From: JBDSTZ01 sp039927975
GTDB taxonomy: Bacteria > Pseudomonadota > Gammaproteobacteria > Burkholderiales > Burkholderiaceae_D
Reading direction: 5' to 3'
Length of the DNA: 16,085 nt
Assembly (NCBI GenBank): GCA_039927975.1
Contig: JBDSTZ010000458.1
Span: 1-16,085 of the forward strand
Position numbers and translations under genes: made by a program
The notes under the pieces: model-generated
Databases searched by the model: none
What the model was told of the DNA's origin: nothing
Seen by the model: only the letters and a program-made list of their open reading frames with translations
Part shown: piece by piece, positions 1 through 7,013 of the stretch
Layout of the letters: every line of letters starts with the position of its first letter
Position numbering within the stretch: the first letter of the stretch is position 1

Positions 1-198
1 CAGGGCGAAGCCGTCCATGCCGCCCAGGCGCACGTCGCTGATGACGATGCCGGCGAACCCACTCACCAGCAGCGGCAGCGCGCCTTCGGCCGTCTCGAAC
101 GGCGCCACGTCGAAGCCGGCCAACTCCAGCGTCTCGCTCACGCTGCTGCGCACGGCCTGGTCGTCCTCGACGAATACGACTTTGAAACCTTCAAACAT
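1..198 (-). CDS. DctD/AauR-type response regulator, N-terminal part (cut by window edge)
   Basis: Only the first 66 codons lie in the window. They encode the start of a CheY-like receiver domain: an acidic cluster at E11-D12-D13 for Mg binding and the likely phospho-acceptor D55 in the stretch ISDVRLGGMDG. Receivers of this style, paired with a DctB-like kinase, belong to NtrC/DctD-family activators, which carry a sigma-54-contacting AAA+ domain and a Fis-type HTH. Those two domains would lie beyond position 1 and cannot be seen, so the family is an inference. The ATG at 198-196 lies inside the last codons of the sensor kinase gene (8-nt overlap), which points to translational coupling. Its likely target is the sigma-54 promoter at 2249-2265. 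AauR (acidic amino acid use) or DctD (C4-dicarboxylates) are both possible. Confidence 0.85.
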   Translation of the reverse strand, partial: MFEGFKVVFVEDDQAVRSSVSETLELAGFDVAPFETAEGALPLLVSGFAGIVISDVRLGGMDGFAL

Positions 199-1993
199 GG
201 CTTGTTTCCTCTTCTTCTACCAGGGTCAGATCGAGCTCGAACGCGGCGCCGCCCGGGATGTTCGAGGCGCGCAAGGCGCCGCCGAATTCGCGCACGATGT
301 CTGCTGAAATGGCCAGGCCGAGTCCCAATCCCTGGCCCGGCAGTTTGGTGCTGAAAAATGGCTCGAACAACCGGTCGATCAGCTCGGGCGCGATGCCACC
401 ACCGCTGTCGCTCACGCGAATGAACGCGCGGCCATCGGCGCGCCACAGGCGGATGGCCAGGTTTTTCTGCGGCGCACCCTGCATCGCATCGAGCGCGTTA
501 GCGCACAGGTTGATCAGCACCTGTTCGAGGCGGTTACCGTCACACAGCACGCGCAGAGCTGGCGCCAGGTCCAGTTGCACTGCCACATGCTCGGTGCGAA
601 TCCGGTTGTCCAGCAGTTGCAAGGTGTTGTCGACCACCTTGGCCAGATCGAAAGGCGCCAGCATCAGCGGCGTCTTGCGCGAGAACGATTTGAGCTGCTC
701 GGTCAGGCGTCCCATGCGCTCGGTCAGGTCGGTCACCGATTGCAGGTTTTTCTCGACGCGCGCCATGTCGCCGCGCTTGAGCAGCAACTGGGTATTGAAG
801 GACAGCGAGCGCAGCGCCGTCAGCGGTTGGCTGATCTCGTGGGTGATACCGGCCGACATCTGGCCGATCAGCGCCAGTTTGCTGGCGTGGATCAGTTCAT
901 CCTGGGAGGTGCGCAGCACCTGTTCGGCGTGTTTGCGTTCGCCGATCTCGTGCAGCAGTTCCTGGTTCATGGCGTTCAGTTCCGCAGTGCGCGCGGCGAT
1001 GCGCAGTTCGAGTTCGTCGTGGGCGCGTTGCAGCGCCTCGCGCGCGCGCAAGCGGCTGGCGATGGCGCGTCGGCGCTGCGCCAGGAACAGCGCCAGCAGG
1101 CCGACGAAGGCGGCCAGGATGCCGGCGCCGACCGCGTTCTGCCAGGCCTGCAGCTGCACCTGCGACCCGTTCGACAGGGTCACCAGGCGCCAGCCCTGGC
1201 GCGCCATCGGCCGCACCTGAACGGCGTAGCGGGCGTGCGGCGCGGCCGGATTAAGCGCGCGCCAGCTGACCACCTGACTGCCTTGGTCGACGGCGCGCTG
1301 GTCGGCCTTGCGGTTGCGCCAGGCGGGCGCGGACGACATGACGATGGTGTCGTCTGCGCCCAGCACCATGAAGTAGTCGTTCGGCGTTTGCGCGCTCGAG
1401 ACCACCCAGGTCGATTCGATCGGGTCGAGGCTGATCTTGACCACCACCACGCCCTGCACCTTGCCGTGCTGGAGCACCGGTTGCGCGAAATAGTATTCGG
1501 GCGCGTTGCGGGCGCCGGCGCGGGCGAAGTAGCGCGCCGGCTGGCCCTGTACGGCGCCGGCGAAATAGGGCAGGGCGGCGTAGTCCTTGCCGACGATGCT
1601 TTGCGGTTGATACCAGTCGCTGGCTGCGCGCGCCACACCTGCGGCATCGAGAACGAAGATGGCCAGCGAGCCGGCGCGTGCATTCAGGCTGCTCAGGCGC
1701 TTGTTGGCGCGCTCGCTCAAGGCGGCGCTGGCCGGCTGTTGCAGCAGCGCCTGGACGTCGCCGTCGAGGGCGACGAGGGCGGGCAGGTATTCGTAGCGCC
1801 CAAGTTCGCTATCGAGCGCTGAGGCGTACAGGTCGAGCTGCTGGGCCAGTACGTCGTTGAGCTGGGCGTAGCCGCTGCGCGCGCTCCAGGCGTGGACCAG
1901 GAACACGGCTGCGGCGATCACGCCGGCGATGCCGCCCCAGGCGGCCAGGGCGCGCGCAGTACGGGACGTGGTGATTGTTTGGAGCGCCTGCAA
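191..1993 (-). CDS. DctB/AauS-type membrane sensor histidine kinase
   Basis: About 600 residues. It senses a periplasmic ligand, probably a dicarboxylate or acidic amino acid, and phosphorylates the overlapping response regulator. Order of parts: membrane segment at about residues 17-35, a periplasmic double-Cache-like region to about 285, a second membrane segment at about 287-306, a coiled-coil linker (about 307-365), then the kinase core. The phospho-acceptor is H385 in GITHEISQPLTALR. The N box is at about 487-503 (EQVLINLCANALDA), G1 is DSGGGI at 529-534 and G2 is GQGLGLGL at 553-560. The reading frame is open back to 2215 without a credible start. I chose TTG at 1993 because the GAGG complementary to 2002-2005 sits 8 nt upstream and the first membrane segment follows at the usual distance. 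The DctB family is clear; DctB versus AauS function cannot be settled from sequence, but the neighbouring glutamate genes favour AauS. Confidence 0.85.
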   Translation of the reverse strand: MQALQTITTSRTARALAAWGGIAGVIAAAVFLVHAWSARSGYAQLNDVLAQQLDLYASALDSELGRYEYLPALVALDGDVQALLQQPASAALSERANKRLSSLNARAGSLAIFVLDAAGVARAASDWYQPQSIVGKDYAALPYFAGAVQGQPARYFARAGARNAPEYYFAQPVLQHGKVQGVVVVKISLDPIESTWVVSSAQTPNDYFMVLGADDTIVMSSAPAWRNRKADQRAVDQGSQVVSWRALNPAAPHARYAVQVRPMARQGWRLVTLSNGSQVQLQAWQNAVGAGILAAFVGLLALFLAQRRRAIASRLRAREALQRAHDELELRIAARTAELNAMNQELLHEIGERKHAEQVLRTSQDELIHASKLALIGQMSAGITHEISQPLTALRSLSFNTQLLLKRGDMARVEKNLQSVTDLTERMGRLTEQLKSFSRKTPLMLAPFDLAKVVDNTLQLLDNRIRTEHVAVQLDLAPALRVLCDGNRLEQVLINLCANALDAMQGAPQKNLAIRLWRADGRAFIRVSDSGGGIAPELIDRLFEPFFSTKLPGQGLGLGLAISADIVREFGGALRASNIPGGAAFELDLTLVEEEETSHV

Positions 1994-2048
1994 ATCTACG
2001 GCCTCATAAAGGTTGGTGCGACCCTGCCGGAGGATGCGACAGCTGACT

Positions 2049-2076
2049 ATGTTACTCCAGAAAATAGCTGGGGCAA
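2049..2076 (-). promoter_or_regulatory. weak candidate sigma-70 promoter for the sensor kinase gene
   Basis: Read on the minus strand, TTGCCC (2076-2071) and TAACAT (2054-2049) are separated by 16 bp, with four of six matches in each box. It lies about 55 nt upstream of the proposed TTG start. Such matches are common by chance, so this is only a candidate. Confidence 0.25.
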
Positions 2077-2126
2077 GTGCCCGTGCCGGGTATTTTTGGC
2101 GCGGCCGGCGAGCGCGGTTTCCAATC

Positions 2127-2164
2127 CCACACGCCAATCGGAGCTTCGTGTGGAAGTCCACACG
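2127..2164 (+). promoter_or_regulatory. candidate upstream activator site: perfect inverted repeat plus extra half-site
   Basis: CGTGTGGAAGTCCACACG at 2147-2164 is a perfect 7-bp dyad with a 4-bp spacer. A third CCACACG half-site lies at 2127-2133, 31 bp (about three helical turns) from the right arm and in the same orientation; it is flanked by two copies of CCAATC (2121-2126 and 2134-2139). The palindrome is about 85 bp upstream of the -24 element, the usual place for an NtrC/DctD-family activator. The short dyad with a 4-bp spacer suits a Fis-type HTH dimer. Assignment to the adjacent response regulator is inferred from position. Confidence 0.6.
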
Positions 2165-2209
2165 CGCGGTGTTCACCAAGGGCACGGGCCAGGCGAACAT
2201 CTCCCATGA

Positions 2210-2222
2210 AATCAACAGCTTG
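2210..2222 (+). promoter_or_regulatory. IHF binding site consensus match
   Basis: AATCAACAGCTTG matches the IHF core consensus WATCAANNNNTTR at every fixed position. It lies between the candidate activator palindrome and the -24 element, where IHF bends DNA in many sigma-54 promoters. The match is seen directly; binding is inferred. Confidence 0.6.
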
Positions 2223-2248
2223 GAGAATTTTCGCGCGCTGTCAGGCGA

Positions 2249-2265
2249 CTGGCACGCTAACTGCT
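2249..2265 (+). promoter_or_regulatory. sigma-54 (RpoN) -24/-12 promoter
   Basis: CTGGCACGCTAACTGCT matches the sigma-54 consensus YTGGCACGRNNNTTGCW with two mismatches. It keeps the diagnostic GG (2251-2252) and GC (2263-2264) with exactly 10 bp between them. Transcription would start near 2276 on the plus strand, giving a leader of about 43 nt before the LysR remnant and running on into the porin and glutamate genes. An activator site and an IHF site upstream support it. Confidence 0.75.
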
Positions 2266-2318
2266 AAAGAGAAGGGGCAAGGCAGCACACCAAAAAGAAA
2301 ACAACAGCAGGAGACAGC

Positions 2319-2600
2319 ATGGACATGAAATGGATGGAAGACTTTCTATGCCTGGCCGAGACGCGCAGTTTTTCGCGCTCGGCCAGCGAACGGCATGCCA
2401 GCCAGCCGGCGTTCAGCCGACGCATCCAGGCGCTTGAAAGCTGGCTTGGGGCGACGCTTGTCGACCGCGCCAGAACCCCACTTTCACTGACGACGGCCGG
2501 CCACCTATTCCGTGGCCATGCCGCCGGCATCGTGCAACTGGTCCACGAGGCCAGAGGCATCCTGCGGCAGCACCCGGAGCATCCGGGCGGCGCCGCCTGA
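2319..2600 (+). pseudogene. truncated LysR-type regulator, DNA-binding domain only
   Basis: 93 residues against about 300 in the LysR family. Residues 1-60 are a typical LysR winged-HTH: MDMKWMEDFLCLAETRSFSR at the N-terminus, SQPAFSRRIQALESWLGA as the HTH core and RTPLSLTTAG as the wing. The linker helix begins (GHAAGIVQLVHEARGILR) and the frame then ends after a short HPEHPGGAA tail. The whole substrate-binding domain is missing; I find no continuation in the other frames before the porin start 100 bp downstream. A ribosome site (GGAG, 2309-2312) precedes the ATG, so the fragment may still be translated. It is the first gene behind the sigma-54 promoter. Most likely it is the remnant of an internal deletion; a functional stand-alone DNA-binding protein is less likely but possible. 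Confidence 0.75.
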
Positions 2601-2703
2601 AACCTGCCGCAACCCGCTGCAATCGACCGCGCTCCACGCACCGGCCGAATGGCGCGGTATCGCCGATCGACCATATAAAAACCATAAACAGTAGAGGAAA
2701 CAC

Positions 2704-3699
2704 ATGAACAAGATGATCATCGCCGTCCTGGCTTCGAGCCTGGTCCCCGCCGCCGCCATGGCGCAATCGTCCGTCACCGTGTACGGCGTGGCCGACGCCG
2801 GACTGGTGCGCGAATCGGGCAGCCCGACCGGCACGGTCAACGCCATCACCAGCGGCGTCGCGTCGGGATCGCGGCTCGGCTTCAAGGGCAAGGAAGATCT
2901 GGGCAATGGCGTCAAGGCTTACTTCGTGCTTGAAAACGGCTTCAATATCGACACCGGCAGCGCGGCGCAGGGCGGCTTGCTGTTCGGCCGCCAGGCCTAC
3001 CTCGGCATGTCAAGCGAGCTTGGCGCGGTAACCGTCGGCCGCCAGTATTCGCCGTACTACCGCGCCATGCGCGACATCGGCGATGTGTTCTGCGCCGGTT
3101 TCGCCGGACGCGCCGGGAATATCCTCGCCTCGAATACGCGCCTGGATAACATGGTGTCCTACGTCACGCCGTCGCTGCAAGGCTTCACCGCGGAGCTGGC
3201 CGTCGGTCTGGGCGAAGTGCCCGACAACGCCGCCGCCAAGCGCGCCTACAGTTCGGCCCTCACCTACACCGCCGGCCCGCTGGTCGCCGCCCTGAGCTGG
3301 CACCAGCAGCAGAACGCGCTGGCCACCGACAGCAGCGCCAACACCCTTCTGACCGCGCGCTACAACTTCGGCGTGGCCGAGGCGAGCGCCGGTTACGCGC
3401 GCAACAAGGGCCTGGCCGGCGCGCGCAGCAACGACGTCATCGTCGGCGTCATCGTGCCGGCTGGCGCCGTGACCAAGGTCTACGCCTCCTACATTCACCA
3501 CGACGACACCACGGCCGCCGCGCGCGACGCCAGCCAGTGGGCGTTCGGCGCCACGTATGCGCTGTCCAAACGCACGGACTTGTATGCGGCCTATGCGCAT
3601 ATCGATAACCGCAACGGCGCCACCTTCAAGGTCGGCAACGCGACTACCGACGGCACCGGCAACACCGGCGTCAACCTCGGTATCCGCCACACCTTCTGA
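2704..3699 (+). CDS. Gram-negative outer-membrane porin (Omp32/Burkholderia type)
   Basis: 331 residues forming a predicted 16-strand trimeric porin for small hydrophilic solutes. The signal peptide is residues 1-20 (cleavage after AAAMA, mature start QSSVTVYGVADAGL, the standard first strand of this family). SGSRLGFKGKEDLGNGVKA and FGRQAYLGMSSELGAVTVGR are the conserved early strands. The protein ends in Phe (GIRHTF), the signal for BAM-mediated insertion. An AGAGGAAAC ribosome site precedes the ATG. A single cysteine (C130) lies in the region expected to form constriction loop 3, which is unusual for porins. Homologues of this family such as Omp32 are anion-selective, which would suit uptake of glutamate and aspartate, the apparent substrates of the next genes. 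Specificity is inferred from context. Confidence 0.92.
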   Translation: MNKMIIAVLASSLVPAAAMAQSSVTVYGVADAGLVRESGSPTGTVNAITSGVASGSRLGFKGKEDLGNGVKAYFVLENGFNIDTGSAAQGGLLFGRQAYLGMSSELGAVTVGRQYSPYYRAMRDIGDVFCAGFAGRAGNILASNTRLDNMVSYVTPSLQGFTAELAVGLGEVPDNAAAKRAYSSALTYTAGPLVAALSWHQQQNALATDSSANTLLTARYNFGVAEASAGYARNKGLAGARSNDVIVGVIVPAGAVTKVYASYIHHDDTTAAARDASQWAFGATYALSKRTDLYAAYAHIDNRNGATFKVGNATTDGTGNTGVNLGIRHTF

Positions 3700-3724
3700 T
3701 GAACGTTGATCTGTGAACCGCATC

Positions 3725-3752
3725 AAACCCTGGTCGACTGACGGCCGGGTTT
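3725..3752 (+). terminator. stem-loop between porin and gltI
   Basis: AAACCC and GGTCG pair with CGGCC and GGGTTT around a 5-nt ACTGA loop, giving an 11-bp stem (one G-T pair) with a single bulged T. The 3' arm ends in TTT, followed by CCCC and, further on, GTTTTATT, so the T-run is poor. It may be a partial terminator or an mRNA-stabilising hairpin that raises porin transcript relative to the transporter genes. Confidence 0.45.
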
Positions 3753-3791
3753 CCCCTCTGTGTTTTATTCACTTCTCGTGGAGTAACTGAC

Positions 3792-4742
3792 ATGAACCAT
3801 GCTAAATCCCTCGTTGTACTGTTAAGTGCCGTTTTGCTGTGCGCCGGCGCCCAGGCGCAGGAACTGACGGGCACGCTCGCCAAGATCAAGAAGACCGGCA
3901 CCGTCACCCTCGGTGTGCGCGACGGCTCGGTGCCGTTTTCCTACCTCGACGACAAGCAGCAATACCAGGGCTATTCGATCGACCTGTGCATGAAGGTGGT
4001 CGACGCGCTCAAGAAGCAGCTCGGCATGCCCGAACTGAAAGTTGCGATGAACCCGGTGACCTCGGCCAACCGCATTCCGCTCATGGCCAACGGCACCATC
4101 GACCTCGAATGCGGCTCGACCACCAACAACCTCGAACGCCAGCAGCAGGTGGCCTTTGCGCCGACCATGTTCGTCATCGCCAACCGCCTGCTGGTCAAGA
4201 AGGGATCGAACATCAAGTCGCTGGCCGACATGAAGGGCAAGACCCTGGTCGCCACCGCCGGCACCTCGACCGTCAAGCAGATGACGATCCTCAATCGCGA
4301 GAAGGACCTCGGCATGAACATCGTCATCGCCAAGGACCACCCGGAAGCCTTCCTCATGCTGGAGACGGGACGCGCCGCCGCCGAAGCCAACGACGACATC
4401 CTGCTCGCCTCGCAGCGCGCCAATTCCAAGCGGCCCGACGATTACGAGCTGACCACCGAAGCGCTGTCGGTCGAACCGTACGGGATCATGCTGCGCAAGG
4501 AAGACCCAGCCTTCAAGAAGGTGGTCGACGACGCCATCGTCAGCTTCTACAAGTCGGGCGATGCGGTCCACAAACTGTACGCCAAGTGGTTCATGTCGCC
4601 GATTCCCCCAAAAGGGATCAACCTGCGGTTCCCGATGCCGCCGCAGCTTGAAGTGGTGCTCGCCAATCCGACCGATTCGGGCGACCCGGCCGCCTACGCC
4701 AAGGTGCCGGAAGCGCAAAAAGCAGCTTCCAAGAAGCGCTGA
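3792..4742 (+). CDS. gltI: glutamate/aspartate ABC transporter, periplasmic binding protein
   Basis: 316 residues, family PBP3 (SBP_bac_3). It captures L-glutamate or L-aspartate in the periplasm and delivers it to GltJK. The signal peptide is residues 1-22 (cleavage in AQA-QEL). Typical GltI landmarks are VPFSYLDDKQQYQGYSIDLC (48-66), RIPLMANGTIDLECGSTTNN (94-113), TLVATAGTST (151-160) and EPYGIMLRKEDPAFKKVVDD (228-247). The usual GRAVAFMMDD-like stretch reads GRAAAEANDD (193-202), a small departure near the ligand site. The last 25 residues are an Ala/Lys-rich tail beyond the folded domain. GTGGAG provides the ribosome site 5' of the ATG. It heads a GltI-J-K-L set in the canonical order. 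Confidence 0.93.
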   Translation: MNHAKSLVVLLSAVLLCAGAQAQELTGTLAKIKKTGTVTLGVRDGSVPFSYLDDKQQYQGYSIDLCMKVVDALKKQLGMPELKVAMNPVTSANRIPLMANGTIDLECGSTTNNLERQQQVAFAPTMFVIANRLLVKKGSNIKSLADMKGKTLVATAGTSTVKQMTILNREKDLGMNIVIAKDHPEAFLMLETGRAAAEANDDILLASQRANSKRPDDYELTTEALSVEPYGIMLRKEDPAFKKVVDDAIVSFYKSGDAVHKLYAKWFMSPIPPKGINLRFPMPPQLEVVLANPTDSGDPAAYAKVPEAQKAASKKR

Positions 4743-4772
4743 TCCCTTGTCGCCCTGCCTGGATACATACTC

Positions 4773-5519
4773 ATGAACTATCACTGGAACTGGCGCATCT
4801 TCTGGGAGGTTGCGCCCGATGGTGTCGGCACCTATTTCGACACCCTGATGTCGGGCCTGGTGTGGACCCTGGCCACCGCGCTCACCGCCTGGGTCATGGC
4901 GCTCGCGCTTGGCCTGGTGGTCGGCACCGTCCGCACCATGCCAAACAAATGGCTGGTTCGGCTGGCCAACGCCTATGTCGAGCTGTTTCGCAACGTACCG
5001 CTGCTGGTGCAGATGTTCCTGTGGTACTTCGTGATGCCCGAAGTGCTGCCGCAATCGCTGGGCGACGCCATCAAGGCGCTGCCGAACACGCCCTTCATCA
5101 CCGCGGTCCTGTGCCTGGGCTTCTTCACCTCGTCGCGGGTCGCGGTGCAGGTGACTACCGGGATCGCGGCGCTGCCGCGCGGGCAGAAGATGGCCGGCAC
5201 CGCGCTCGGCCTGACTCTCGGGCAGACCTACCGGTTCATCTTGCTGCCGATGGCGTCGCGCGTAATCCTGCCGCCGCTGACGAGTGAATTCCTCAACATC
5301 ATCAAGAACAGTTCGGTGGCGCTGACCATCGGCCTGGTCGAACTGACCGCCAGCGCGCGGGCGATCCAGGAATTCTCGTTCCAGGTGTTCGAGGCCTTCA
5401 GCGCCGCCACGCTGATCTATGTGACGGTCAATGTGATCGTCGTCTTCCTCATGCACCGGATCGAGAAGAAGGTCGCGATTCCGGGCTTTATCGTCGCCGG
5501 CGGCGCGGGAGGACACTGA
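4773..5519 (+). CDS. gltJ: glutamate/aspartate ABC transporter permease GltJ
   Basis: 248 residues, an inner-membrane permease of the HisMQ/polar amino acid type. The N-terminus (NYHWNWRIFWEVAPDG) resembles E. coli GltJ. Membrane segments are at about 24-51, 72-93, 105-125, 165-190 and 211-228. The cytoplasmic EAA loop that docks on the ATPase is at 129-159 (GIAALPRGQKMAGTALGLTL and following). It starts 30 nt after gltI behind a weak ribosome site and ends 1 nt before gltK. It should form a heterodimer with GltK. Confidence 0.93.
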   Translation: MNYHWNWRIFWEVAPDGVGTYFDTLMSGLVWTLATALTAWVMALALGLVVGTVRTMPNKWLVRLANAYVELFRNVPLLVQMFLWYFVMPEVLPQSLGDAIKALPNTPFITAVLCLGFFTSSRVAVQVTTGIAALPRGQKMAGTALGLTLGQTYRFILLPMASRVILPPLTSEFLNIIKNSSVALTIGLVELTASARAIQEFSFQVFEAFSAATLIYVTVNVIVVFLMHRIEKKVAIPGFIVAGGAGGH

Positions 5520-5520
5520 G

Positions 5521-6213
5521 ATGGGTATCGATTTCGACTTCGACGTCATTTCGCGCTCGTGGGTCTACCTGTTCCAGACCGGGATGGTGTTCACCCTCAA
5601 GCTGACCGCGCTCGCCATGACCGGCGGGATCATCGTCGGCACGCTGCTGGCGATGATGCGCCTCTCTAACATCAAGGCGGTCTCGCTGCTCGCCTCCGGC
5701 TACGTCAACCTGGTGCGCTCGATTCCCTTGGTGCTGGTGATCTTCTGGTTTTACTTCCTGGTGCCGTACATCGCCGCCTGGATCATCGGCGCCAAGGAAC
5801 CGGTGCAGGTGGGCGCGTTCTCGTCGGCGCTGATCACTTTCATCATGTTCGAAGCGGCCTACTACTGCGAGATCATGCGCAGCGGGATCCAGTCCATCGC
5901 CCGAGGCCAGGTCTGGGCCGGCCAGGCGCTCGGCATGAACTACTGGCAGACCATGGGCCACGTGGTGCTGCCGCAGGCCTTCCGCAATATGATCCCGCTG
6001 CTGCTGACCCAGACCATCGTGCTGTTCCAGGACGTCTCGCTGGTGTACGTGCTGTCGATCCCCGATTTTGTCGGCGCCGCCAGCAAGGTCGCCCAGCGCG
6101 ACGGCCGCCTGGTCGAGATGTACACCTTCGTCGCGCTGGTCTATTTCATCCTTTGCCTGGGGCTCTCGGCCCTGGTGCGGCGCCTGCATCAGCGGGTCGC
6201 GATCATCCGCTAG
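5521..6213 (+). CDS. gltK: glutamate/aspartate ABC transporter permease GltK
   Basis: 230 residues, the second permease of the pair. Membrane segments are at about 20-46, 68-88, 97-115, 157-178 and 201-220. The EAA loop is at 122-151 (GIQSIARGQVWAGQALGMNY, then the VVLPQAFRNMIP region). Its ATG follows the gltJ stop by 1 nt, and the GGGAGG ribosome site lies inside the gltJ 3' end, so the two are translationally linked, as expected for partners needed 1:1. Confidence 0.93.
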   Translation: MGIDFDFDVISRSWVYLFQTGMVFTLKLTALAMTGGIIVGTLLAMMRLSNIKAVSLLASGYVNLVRSIPLVLVIFWFYFLVPYIAAWIIGAKEPVQVGAFSSALITFIMFEAAYYCEIMRSGIQSIARGQVWAGQALGMNYWQTMGHVVLPQAFRNMIPLLLTQTIVLFQDVSLVYVLSIPDFVGAASKVAQRDGRLVEMYTFVALVYFILCLGLSALVRRLHQRVAIIR

Positions 6214-6240
6214 CAAGCACTTGAGAATTTGGAGAACAAC

Positions 6241-6966
6241 ATGATTGAATTGAATGACATCAGCAAATGGTATGGCCAGTTCCAGGTGCTGACCGATTGT
6301 ACGACCCAGGTCGGCAAGGGCGATGTGATGGTCATCTGCGGGCCGTCCGGCTCCGGCAAGTCGACCCTGATCAAGACCGTCAACGGCCTTGAGCCGTTCC
6401 AGAAAGGCCAGATCAAGGTCGACGGCGTGTCGGTCGGCGACCCGAAGACCAATCTGTCAAAACTGCGCGCGCGGATCGGCATGGTGTTCCAGAACTTCGA
6501 GCTGTTTCCGCACCTGTCGATCCGCGAGAACCTCACGATCGGCCAGATCAAGGTGCTGGGCCGCAGCGCCGACGAAGCCAACGCCAAGGGACTCAAGTAC
6601 CTCGACCGGGTCGGCCTGATCGCCCAGCAGGACAAGTTTCCCGGCCAGTTGTCGGGCGGCCAGCAGCAGCGCGTGGCGATTGCCCGCGCCCTGTCGATGG
6701 ACCCGATCGCGATGCTGTTCGACGAGCCCACCTCGGCGCTGGACCCCGAGATGATCAACGAGGTGCTCGACGTGATGGTCGGACTGGCGCAGGAGGGCAT
6801 GACGATGATGGTGGTCACCCACGAGATGGGCTTCGCCAAGCGGGTGGCCAATCGCATCGTCTTCATGGACAAGGGCAGGGTCATCGAGGACTGCACCAAG
6901 GACGAGTTTTTCGGCACCCAGCGCTCGGACCGCGCGCGCGACTTCCTCGCCAAGATCATTCATTGA
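6241..6966 (+). CDS. gltL: glutamate/aspartate ABC transporter ATP-binding protein GltL
   Basis: 241 residues, the cytoplasmic ATPase that powers GltJK. Walker A is GPSGSGKST (34-42), the Q-loop is Q84 in VFQNFELFPH, the signature is LSGGQQQR (137-144), Walker B is IAMLFDE (156-162), the D-loop is SALD and the H-loop is H194 in VVTHEMGF. The frame is open from a TTG at 6229, but I chose ATG 6241: GGAG at 6231-6234 is 6 nt upstream and the resulting N-terminus MIELNDISKWYGQFQVLTDC lines up with known GltL proteins. It lies 27 nt after gltK. Confidence 0.94.
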   Translation: MIELNDISKWYGQFQVLTDCTTQVGKGDVMVICGPSGSGKSTLIKTVNGLEPFQKGQIKVDGVSVGDPKTNLSKLRARIGMVFQNFELFPHLSIRENLTIGQIKVLGRSADEANAKGLKYLDRVGLIAQQDKFPGQLSGGQQQRVAIARALSMDPIAMLFDEPTSALDPEMINEVLDVMVGLAQEGMTMMVVTHEMGFAKRVANRIVFMDKGRVIEDCTKDEFFGTQRSDRARDFLAKIIH

Positions 6967-7013
6967 ACGCCGGTTTCAGAACTACCTCTATATCAAACTA
7001 AAGGAGTCACCGT

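Larger units (their letters stand above)
1994..2318. other. 325-bp divergent control region between sensor kinase and LysR remnant
   Basis: There is no convincing gene here. The open frames crossing it are extensions of the kinase frame or antisense shadows. On the plus strand it holds a candidate activator palindrome (2147-2164) with an extra half-site (2127-2133), an IHF consensus match (2210-2222) and a sigma-54 core promoter (2249-2265). On the minus strand there is a weak sigma-70-like candidate for the kinase gene (2049-2076). Two smaller signals have no clear role: GGGCA/TGCCC at 2071-2082, and GCCCGTGCC at 2079-2087 with its reverse complement at 2181-2189. Confidence 0.7.

Noticed and set aside
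575..1822. 415-codon open frame antisense to the sensor kinase
   Set aside because: Same shadow effect; Arg/Gln/Gly/Ala-rich translation with no recognisable domain, opposite conserved kinase motifs.
2079..2189. Inverted 9-mers GCCCGTGCC and GGCACGGGC about 93 bp apart in the control region
   Set aside because: GC-rich 9-mers recur by chance in such DNA; no link to the other promoter elements apart from position.
1994..2215. Upstream extension of the kinase frame to 2215
   Set aside because: The added residues (RARRPRQKYPARALAPAIFW and others) look untypical for a DctB N-terminus and cover the control region; TTG 1993 with GAGG upstream is the better start.
2653..2668. Second sigma-54-like element before the porin (TGGCGCGGTATCGC)
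   Set aside because: The GG and GC are 9 bp apart instead of the required 10, and the -24 box is poor.
3822..5549. 575-codon open frame antisense to gltI and gltJ
   Set aside because: Long antisense frames are expected in GC-rich genes; the translation is low-complexity (His, Asp, Gln, Arg, Gly) and the plus-strand genes are clear family members.
6229..6240. TTG 6229 as start of gltL
   Set aside because: It overlaps the GGAG ribosome site that serves ATG 6241, and known GltL proteins begin at the latter.
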